Origin: Sarcocystis neurona
Lineage: Eukaryota; Apicomplexa; Conoidasida; Eucoccidiorida; Sarcocystidae
DNA: 64,000 bases
Assembly (NCBI GenBank): GCA_000727475.1
Contig: KL647289.1
Location: 3,363,600-3,427,599 of the forward strand
Reading direction: 5' to 3'
Part shown: positions 56,116-64,000 of the stretch, one piece after another
Position numbering within the stretch: the first letter of the stretch is position 1
Layout of the letters: each line of letters starts with the position of its first letter
Translations under genes and position numbers: made by a program
The notes under the pieces: generated by a model
Databases searched by the model: none
The model's input: only the letters and a program-made list of their open reading frames with translations
Told to the model about the DNA's origin: nothing

Positions 56116-59100
56116 CAGCGGAGGTGACAGGTCGCACGGCGTGGACGCGCAGAGACGGTCGCGGCTTCCCCAAAAGCGAAAGCTGTCCATAGATTCGAAC
56201 GTAGCGATTAAGCTGAAGGGTCGACTGCGGGAAACATCAAAAAAGTGGAGACGTGGTCGAGCACTTAAATAGGGCAATTACGACTTCACACATCTACGGG
56301 CGTAAGGGTAGGGCCGCGTGCCAATGGGGCTCGATAATGCAAGTAGCCGCACAGGGCGAGCACGGCAGTGTTCACATGATGGAACACCCCTGCGTCCAGT
56401 CCACTGGGCCGATACAGTATTATCGACTGTTTTTCCTTTGTCGTTCACCCACACAAGAACTCTACAAGATGCACATACGTCTGCGCACGCCATGACCTGC
56501 TTGTACAGGTTGTTACACGACGAACCACCTATGCATATGGACTTGTGTACGTACATCAGCTGTAACCGTCAACCTGGTGCATAACTCTACATCTCTATAG
56601 AACTCCATTTGTCTTCGCTCTCACAGTAGTAACACTCGTTGCCGCCGAATATCAATATGTGTAGTGTTCTACGTAGGCCTGCCATACACGAACTCACGAA
56701 GACGTTTCACCTGGCTTTATTGGGACGGTCTTGTGTCTACAGATTCGCTGACAGTCATCCAATTACAGGTGTGTCTTGACGAACGCAAGCGCCATCAGCA
56801 GCATAGCCCAGCGTCAAAGAGTGCGATCCTGTACCTCTACAGCACGCTGCTTGTACGGTGTGACGTCGTCACCGAGGTGCCAGTCACAGTCGAGCACCCC
56901 GCTGCCGTCTTCAACTTCAAAAGAGACGCGGCCCCCCATGGAGAAATCCCACAGCATTTCGCCCGGATGCTGCCCCTGCTTCCCTTCTGCAGCCGGTCCC
57001 CCCGGTGAATCCTCGATGCGAGACAGACGTCCGACGATGCGCACTATGTAGAGCGGGGGCGCTGGCGGCGGGGCGAGGTATATTTCGTGTGCGGTCGGGT
57101 CCAGGGCGAAGGCACGCATGAGAGCGCCTGCATTAATAGCATAGAAAGCGTAAGAACGCCAATGAAAGCGGAAAGCAACGCCAATCGCACAGCTGCGCCA
57201 GCGTCACAGCTAAGTAAAGAACAGTAGGTCACTGTTCGAAGGGCGTGCATCCGCGGTGCGAGAAAAATATTTAGTCTTCGTTAAAGGAAGAATACGGATG
57301 AATGCACAAAACGTAAGCTGTACGCTCGTAAGATAGTGAACAAACGCACGCGCAGATATTTCACGGGAAACATGCACAACACAGAGTGAAAAGCAACTGG
57401 TTGAGCTTTACAGGCTTCGCAAGCGGCAAGTACGCTGAATACGCAGTTGTACGCTGTAAAGATAGCGCAGTCTCGAGCGCGTAAATTGTGCGACTCTCTT
57501 CGCCCCGTGTCCCGTTGAGGTGGACACACACCAGGCACGCGAGTGGAGGCGTGCGGCACGCCTGCTATGAAAGTCACCAAGCAAGCACACAGTGGAACTG
57601 ACGCAGAGAAGTTACCTCCAGAAGGAAGCGCCCCAGTACGCGCGCAAGCAAGGAATTATTCGTTCTGCACCGGCGCAAAACGAAAGAAGCATACAGTTAT
57701 GTCGGTCGCAGAATTTTGTGAGCGCCGTTTAGGTCTGTAATTCTAGTGTTACATGCGCGCCGTGTGAAGTCCACGGACGTGTCCCCCTGTACTGTAAAAG
57801 ATTTGTGGATGCAGTGTTCACCTATTTTAACGGGGGCAAACGCATTTTGTTGCTGCATGCGTCCCGTCGCAGTTCCCTGGCCACCTCCAAGCCCGCCGCC
57901 TTCAAAGCTCTGCATCAGGAAACCGCCTCCGCTGAAGTCATCACCTGCAGTGAAAACAAAGAAAGTTAGATTCCCACCAAAGATGTTGTCCACTGGGACA
58001 AAAAGCAGGCAATACTGCGTTCCTGTTGCAAGCGGGCAGACCGACCTAATTCCTTCTGTGTACCGAGGAATTTCTGAGGATACGTACGCACATATTCACT
58101 GCCAACACGCTGCTTCAACATTACGTTGTTGAAATACTCACGCGCACATACACACACACAGATGCATGCAGCAAAGCACACAATGCGCGGGTGGTTGCCC
58201 ATGATCAAATCATGCCTGCCACATGTGAATAGACGTGCACATCAACACAGGTCGGAAGCACATCCGCGTGTGTAGTTGAATTAGTAGACGCGTTCGAAGA
58301 CGACCGGCACCCAAACACCTAAGTGAGACGCATGTGTCTAGGTATCCTGCCATACACGGTGACGCTCCACCTGTTCTGCGCGTACACATCTACGTGCGCC
58401 TTCACCATCACCCGAGGCTGCGGGAGATGCAACCGAAACCTTCACAACAACGAGAATCAGTCGCCTCTACGACGCGCAACATCAAAGATGCGTCATCGAA
58501 GTGTCTAGCAGAAATGGCCACTGAAACGAGATGCAACAGAGGAGCTACTCCTGCACACGCTACTTCACGTTCTACGCATTCTGTATCTACAAGTTGACCC
58601 ACTACAAGGACTTCGCGAGATATATGCGTAAAAGAGCACGTAGTCGCCCCCCTTTACGTGGACGTGTGCAAATTTTGATCAGAGTATAGATGTGCACGTG
58701 CTTGCATATACATATATACATATGCACATATTACCAGCGCGTCCAAATATGCGCATTCACACGTGTATACATATAATGAAGGGAGCCACCCGTACACATC
58801 CAAGTAGATTCCATGAAGGCATACACCTACACGTCCGTGTAGAAGGTAACAGCATATGCACAAGACGCAGGCACATCTACATCTATATATATAGGGGCAC
58901 GGAGTGCAGGAAGGTAGTTGAGAGTCTCTGACGACGCCCGCAGCGACAAATGCAGCAGGTACTCCAGGGCGGCGAGCTACGTTCGAGGGGTGGCGAATCA
59001 ACTTTTTCACTACTTCACAGCGCGTCGGTGACTGGATGGCAAGAAAATCGTTTCTGGCTTCGGGAGGGACTGTGCGTCAATTAAGCTTGTCAGTAAAGAT

Positions 59101-59950
59101 GGGTAAGCCCGCACACACACACACACATACACACACACACTACCGGCAGCATGTCCATCATCAAAGTACGCAAATGCACACGGCGCGTGTACATCTGTAA
59201 TAAATTTCTGCGCAGGAGCCGGCTGCCGACGAGGCCACGGCACCCACCCCGACTCTCGTTGGCGCCTGTACGTGGAGTTCACACAGGTGTGGGTATTCCA
59301 CAATAACTAAATTGGCTCTTGGCTCAGGAGCCATCACTCGTATCATTGGCAAAAAGGTGTCCGCCCCGTTCAAAAGAAGAGCTTCGCGGAAGCAAGCTCA
59401 ACGAAAATGGGCGGCCATCTGCAAATCTGCGTGAATCCCTGCGACGACTCTATTCGTATGTGTACGTAGCGGCAGGGGTCAGCGGGCTGCTAAACGCATG
59501 GACCCCCAGTATACACAGGTGGAGAGTCGCCTTGGCAGCTCAGAACAAAGGCCGCGCTGCCAACCCCCGCCAGCCCGGGTAGGTAGCAGAATCTGGCCTC
59601 TGGTGCGAAGCAGGCACGCGACTGTTTTGCACCTGCTGCAGCAAGGCGGGGAACATAATAGGCGGAGAAATTTAGAGAGTCAAAAAGCAACGGCCTCGCC
59701 TGCTTGTGTGGAGAGGCGCGCACGTACTTGTGCCGAACAGGGCTCCACCTCCTGTGCTGCTGTCGCCGCTCTCGAGAAATCCTGCTGCTTCTCGCCCCCC
59801 CATCTGCTGCTGTCTTCCAGCGCCGGCACTACCGTACTCTCCTTCGTAATAGTCGCCAAATCCCCCACCATCCCCGAAAAAGTGGCCTTCTTCTCCTCCA
59901 CCTCCTCCTCGCTGTCTCCGTGAATCTTGCAGCGGACCCCCGTCCGCCAT
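56116..59950 (-). CDS. RPA2: RPA2-like replication protein A 32-kDa subunit, multi-exon
   Basis: Minus-strand exons joined by splice sites and phase: 59950-59728 (ATG, Gly-rich, FFGDGGGFGDYYEGEYG), 57944-57822 (FSGGGFLMQSFEGGG, NAFAPVKI), 57127-56835 (ALMRAFALDP, LYIVRIVGRLSRIED, VSFEVEDGSGVLDCDWH) and 56224-56116 (RPFSLIATFESMDSFRFW). Donors are GTACGT, GTGAAC, GTACAG and GTGAGC. The Gly-rich N-terminus with GGGFxQS, the PVKI entry and the OB-fold core (IVG, then F/Y-x-V/I-D/E-D-G-x-G) are the layout of RPA2, the middle subunit of the heterotrimer that coats single-stranded DNA in replication and repair. The exon with the Y-V-x-V-x-G strand between 56835 and 56224 and the C-terminal winged helix were not located. 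An insert after SRIED lengthens the OB loop. Confidence 0.7.
59111..59142. repeat. CA microsatellite in RPA2 intron 1
   Basis: (CA)n interrupted once by TA, inside the 1.8-kb first intron of the RPA2-like gene. Confidence 0.85.
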
Positions 59951-62900
59951 CGTCGTCCGCCGGAAATGCTGCTACGCGTTTGCCGCTGCGTGAGATGTGT
60001 GCGTCGCTGCTCAATAACGATCTTCCTGTCGCGTGACAGGGTCCTCCTACATCTGCTGCAGCAGCAGTTGTCCAGTTGGCGTGAAGGTGCTGCCGTGCAG
60101 AGAGACGTATAAACTTCGTCGTCTGTTCCTGCTGCTGCAGCTGGCAAGAGTTCCGCCAATGCGCCGCTGCGCCGCCGCGCACCCAGTCCGTACAGCGTTG
60201 CGATGAGAACGTTCGGTCTCAACGCCGGGCCGCTGCTGGTGCTGCGCCGCTTCTGCTGGTGCTGCGCCGCTTCTGCTGGTGCCGCGCCGCTTCTGCTGGT
60301 GCCGCGCCGCTTCTATTGCAGCTCGTCGGCTTCAACTTCAGCTCGTCTGCTCGTGCTCCACCTCATGTGACGCTGCTGTTCCTGTCCTGCGGTTGCTTTG
60401 CCGCCGCTACGCGGGTGCTGCAGCTACTCCAGAGCGAGCCTGCACTCTCAGCTGGTGCCACCGTTGCCGCCTCTGCACACACGCACTACACCTCATGTGT
60501 GCCCGCCCTCTTGGGAAGTTGCTGAGGGAGGTGCGGCGATGTTGGCGTTGTGGAACCCGCAAGGGTCGCTGCCGTTGCTGCCTGGTCTCCGCTCCGGCCT
60601 CTGCTGGTGCTGCTGCCGTGCGCAGCCCCGTCAGTTCCGCAATGCGGCAGTCTTTGTCGCTGCTGCTTATCTCATGCTTGAACCGGAGCCGCGCAAGAAT
60701 GCGCCACTCTACACGGCGTCACTGTTGTTGGCGGCGATGATCCTGGAAAAGCTCTCTCTGTGGAGAAGGGACAAGAGGTCGACTACGGGAAAGAAAAGTG
60801 CTGAACGAAGAGGACTAGGATACAGAGAGAGAAAAGAACAGCAGAGGTACACAGATGGACTGTCCAATATGTACTCAAAGCAGGGAAGGCACACACAGAA
60901 GGACGCCTGCAATAGCAGAGGTACATAGCTAGCTTGTATAGTATGCACTTGAAGCAGGCAAGGAGTACACAGAAACACGCCTGCAAGAACATGGGGAGAA
61001 ACGAACACAGCAGAAGCTGGCGGAAACGAGTCAGTTACAGCAGGCACACATGTACAAGACGCTGTCGGGGGTATTAACAAGCGAAGAATAAACGACAGCC
61101 AAGGCAGTGCTAGAGCCACAACGTGCGCAGAGAACACAGAAAGCGGTTTCTGGTGACGACACCCCCGAGTGACACGTAAGGCGGAACGGATAACAGGAGA
61201 AAAATCCTAGTGCTATTAGTGACTCTCCACAGGATGCAAACTCAGCTGTGACATATTTTAAAAAAAGAGGGGCATCCGACGTAAAAGGGAAGATAGAAAG
61301 AATCGATCATCCTGGCAAGACCCACGACTTGTGCAACTCACCAGCTCTCTCTGCGTGTAGACGGGTGTGTTGCCTCTGTATTGCAATGCATTTTCTGTAG
61401 CACACGCAAGAGCACATCAGACAGACCTACCTGCTGCAGCGTCAGGCGCAGCAGCTGGTTGAGAATGAAAGCCTTTTTGTACGCCGTTGAATGCTGGGCG
61501 GGTCCTCAGGGACTCCAAATCTACTCCTCCGTGACAGCTTCTTGTGAGCGGCACTTTGTAGGAGCCGCTAGGTCTTTTCTTGTGCGGCCGCCACCGCGGT
61601 AAGCTGCACCTGCTGGACCTCAGCTGTTGGTAGTCTCTGCTGCTGCGCTGTGTTGGCCGCGCTTCTGTTGGCCTGCTGCGAGTGTTGCTGTGAAGCTGGC
61701 GTCCCTGGAACGCCGCCAGCGGCGCTTCTGTAAAGCTAGCGCTGCTCCTTCGTCTACTTGCGGCTGCCGTGGGCTTTGTAAAGACGCCCGGTGGGCACTA
61801 GACGGACGACGGACAGTCTTGGTCAATGGACAAAGGCAGTCCCAGTGTTTCGAGACTGGGAGGAAAACAACAGCAATAAAGAAGACCTAACGTTAGAGCG
61901 GAAACTTGCTGGTCGCCGTGCCACGTTCACGCGGGCCAGGGTGCATTTTTCGTGTGTCGCACTGGTCTCCCGCCGCTCTGCTCTTTCCTCGACTGATGCT
62001 GCTACGGAAAGTCAAAGCGTGATGCTGCTTGAGTGGTAGCTGCCGCTAGAATAACATAGGGGAGCTCTGCTCAGCTCTTTTCTGTCGCAGCTGCTGCTGA
62101 GGTGAGTGCCGCTCTTGAGCTGCTGCGGGATTTCTACAGATCCTGCGGTCCAGCTGTTGACATACTCGCGCGCACGGTGGGGCATGGAAGGGAAGAACGC
62201 ATAGCTCCTTCCCCTCTGAAAACGAGGCAGATAAGCATTCTGTTACACGCAGAAACAACGCGCGCCTGCTACTAGAGTGCATGGAAAGAAAATGGCGTGT
62301 CATCGGACCGGCGTGGCTGGCACGTCTGTGTAGAATTTACGGGGAAAATTGCAGCTCTCCCAGCGGCGGAAAATACTGTGTGCTACCTATTCAGCTGTGC
62401 ACAGCAGCTGGAGCGGCAGCACCGTGCTCAGAAAAGGTGAGAGGCACACTGCCTACGCCCAAAGGGGGCCGCACCCTGTCTACACTCCGCAAGTCTGGCG
62501 CCTGGCTAACACAGCGAAGCACAGAACATTCCATAAGCAAAGTACAAATACGTGAGCAGACGAAAACCGTCGAAATCCGAAAGTATCGAGATCCTTCTCG
62601 CCACCCGTGCGCGGAGACCTGTCAGGAGAGTGCAGTGTATTTTGATGCACACACCACACCCGTAGTCGCTGCTGTACCATGTCGCCGCAGTACGTCGTCG
62701 CATGCCGCGCCGGTCCTAACAGAGATTTGCGCGGGAGTCCGGCACAACAGCGCTCTTTGTTGTAGCGCCACGTTGATCGCTTCAAGTGCAACAAGTCTAC
62801 GGCCTTTCCCCGGTTGCAACGGTCCTTGAGGATGGAAAACTTTTCAGTGCTAGTGAGCAGAGCAAAGCAATGCCTTGGTTTGCTCCAGACAGCAGCAGCA

Positions 62901-63101
62901 GCTGGCTGAAGTGCGTTTCCACGGAGTGCATGCACATGCGGTGGATATCCTGCACCAGAAGCCGCGGCCGTCCCGGCGAGTACACTGGCTATCAAACCTG
63001 TGGGTTTCCATTGCTGCAACCCTCTTTTACATATAAATAAAGGTCTCTCTCGATTGTTCTTCACTGCTCTTTCAATGACCGTGAGCGGAAAATGAGCAGC
63101 T
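59951..63101. other. CTG/CAG-rich spacer between divergent genes
   Basis: Lies between the 5' ends of the minus-strand RPA2-like gene and the plus-strand helicase, so promoters of both should be here. 59960-60740 is CTG/GCC-rich; 61400-62300 has CTG runs; the rest is plain. Open frames at 62281-62829 (+), 62480-63271 (-) and 62786-63040 (+, ending just before AATAAA at 63036-63041) have no recognised domain. Confidence 0.4.
60231..60314. repeat. 20-bp tandem repeat, about four copies
   Basis: Unit GCTGCGCCGCTTCTGCTGGT at 60241-60260, repeated at 60261, 60281 and partly 60301, with a T-to-C change in later units and a partial unit at 60231-60240. The period is not a multiple of three, so successive units shift frame, which argues against coding. 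Confidence 0.92.
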
Positions 63102-64000
63102 ATGGAGGCTCGCCGTTCGGGGACCCCACAGCCCATTCCAAGTGTACTGTCGGTTTTGCTGCGTGGTACCCGCGTCCGCCGCGGCGCGCAGAAAGGAACT
63201 GCAACGGGAGCTAACGCATCTTCGTCGTCGTCGTCAGCGTTGGCGTTTCCGTCTCCACCGTTTAGTTCCAACGCCGCTGATGGGATTGTATGTCGCGACA
63301 GCGGTGGTGCTGCGAGCCATTCAGCCGCCGTCCTCCGGTCAACTTCTAACCTGCCAGTTACACGGCGACGTCTGCTTCATGGCGGAGAAGAAATTTCTGG
63401 CCACGCAGCAGCAGGTGACTCCGTAGACGAGCTGGACTTCTTCGGCTACTCGAGCAACCGAGAATGCGAGACGGCTCACCGGAGTAGCGATGCTGCGTCG
63501 TCCGGGGTTTACCCTTCCAGCCAGCCAAATCAAAACAGCACCGGCAGCAGCACCAGTCCAAGGCATGACAGAAGCGGCGCTGCAGGGGCCGGTGGCAGTA
63601 CCAGCAGGTTGTATGAAGAAGCCGCGGTGCTGCGCAGAAGACACCGTATTCACATCAAGGCTGCCGACACGTTTACACTGCCAAAGCCCTTCGAGAGTTT
63701 TTCCGAGTGTGTTACCGTGCCGACGTCTACGGACCACGTCTCTTCGAGACCACCGGCAGCGCCAGAAGGCGCAGATGCGTGCGGTGGTTACAGTACTGCT
63801 GAGCAGGGTCAAAAGAGTAGGAAAAGGAAGCGCAAGGCCCGCCAGGACGCCGACGCCACACCGAAGTCTCCTTCTGCAGTTTCTTCGACGAGAGGGAAGG
63901 CTACGGAGGCGTTGAAATTGGCAGAGCCCGCCGCAGTAACCCTGGGAGCAGCCGCAGCAGGAACAAGCGAGCCAACAGCAGCAGAGAGAAGGATATGCGT
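63102..64000 (+). CDS. DEAD-box RNA helicase N-terminal part, DDX52/Rok1-like, runs off the window
   Basis: The frame opens at ATG 63102, with an in-frame TGA just upstream (63093-63095), and stays open for 299 codons to the window end, so the helicase core lies beyond the edge. The first 160 residues are Ser/Ala/Gly-rich. Then comes RLYEEAAVLRRRHRIHIK, LPKPFESFSECV, which parallels the segment before the Q motif in DDX52/Rok1 (FLRNKHKIHVQGTDLPDPI in human). A basic KSRKRKRKAR stretch and Ala-rich linker follow, interrupting before the expected GFxxPTPIQ. DDX52/Rok1 acts in 18S rRNA processing in the nucleolus. Other DEAD-box types (DDX41, DDX46) share the PxPFxSF pattern, so the subfamily is tentative. 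Confidence 0.55.
   Translation, partial: MEARRSGTPQPIPSVLSVLLRGTRVRRGAQKGTATGANASSSSSSALAFPSPPFSSNAADGIVCRDSGGAASHSAAVLRSTSNLPVTRRRLLHGGEEISGHAAAGDSVDELDFFGYSSNRECETAHRSSDAASSGVYPSSQPNQNSTGSSTSPRHDRSGAAGAGGSTSRLYEEAAVLRRRHRIHIKAADTFTLPKPFESFSECVTVPTSTDHVSSRPPAAPEGADACGGYSTAEQGQKSRKRKRKARQDADATPKSPSAVSSTRGKATEALKLAEPAAVTLGAAAAGTSEPTAAERRIC

Noticed and set aside
62480..63271. 263-codon minus-strand frame overlapping the helicase start
   Set aside because: No domain; overlaps the start of a better supported plus-strand gene and ends in a hydrophobic tail without context.
1..64000. Telomere-like TTTAGGG arrays, CRISPR arrays, rRNA
   Set aside because: Searched by eye on both strands; no tandem TTTAGGG, no regularly spaced repeats with unique spacers, no rRNA-like conserved blocks.

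Overview
The window looks like nuclear DNA of a coccidian apicomplexan, most likely an Eimeria. The basis is in-frame CAG-type trinucleotide runs that give long Ala, Gln and Ser homopolymers inside otherwise conserved housekeeping proteins, many short exons with GT..AG introns, and spacers full of TGTA/TATA/CACA microsatellites. Species is not resolved. One assembly gap (N) lies at 17340-17811. No rRNA, tRNA, CRISPR or telomere-repeat array was seen.

Left part (1-20 kb): the 3' end of a large homopolymer-rich protein (to 2492); a microsatellite spacer with a possible small secreted protein near 8.5-9.1 kb; an intact single-exon WD40 protein (10344-13163) whose blades read like WDR5, stretched to 939 residues by homopolymer inserts; then CTG/CAG-rich and microsatellite DNA around the gap and a tentative unknown gene at 18.0-19.7 kb.

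Middle-left (21-30.5 kb): a plus-strand TatD-family metal-dependent nuclease split into about nine exons. I assembled it by hand from splice sites and phase. One intron carries a nearly identical 174-bp copy of the 5' splice-acceptor half of exon 2. Just downstream is a large imperfect inverted repeat (30.8-31.7 kb).

Middle (31.7-56 kb): a compositionally different, CAG-poor region without recognisable housekeeping genes. It holds small cysteine-rich coding islands (34.6, 43.3, 46.5 and 51.9 kb), a 660-bp direct repeat (37.8 and 45.9 kb) ending in a conserved splice acceptor plus exon start, and a frameshifted third fragment (41.1 kb). I read it as the remains or active part of a small secreted, cysteine-rich paralogous family; that is inference.

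Right part (56-64 kb): a minus-strand, multi-exon RPA2-like single-stranded-DNA-binding protein (59950 down to at least 56116), a CTG/CAG-rich spacer with a 20-bp tandem repeat, and at the right edge the 5' part of a DEAD-box RNA helicase resembling DDX52/Rok1. The recognisable genes serve chromatin (WDR5-like), DNA metabolism (TatD, RPA2) and RNA processing (helicase). They do not form an operon-like unit.
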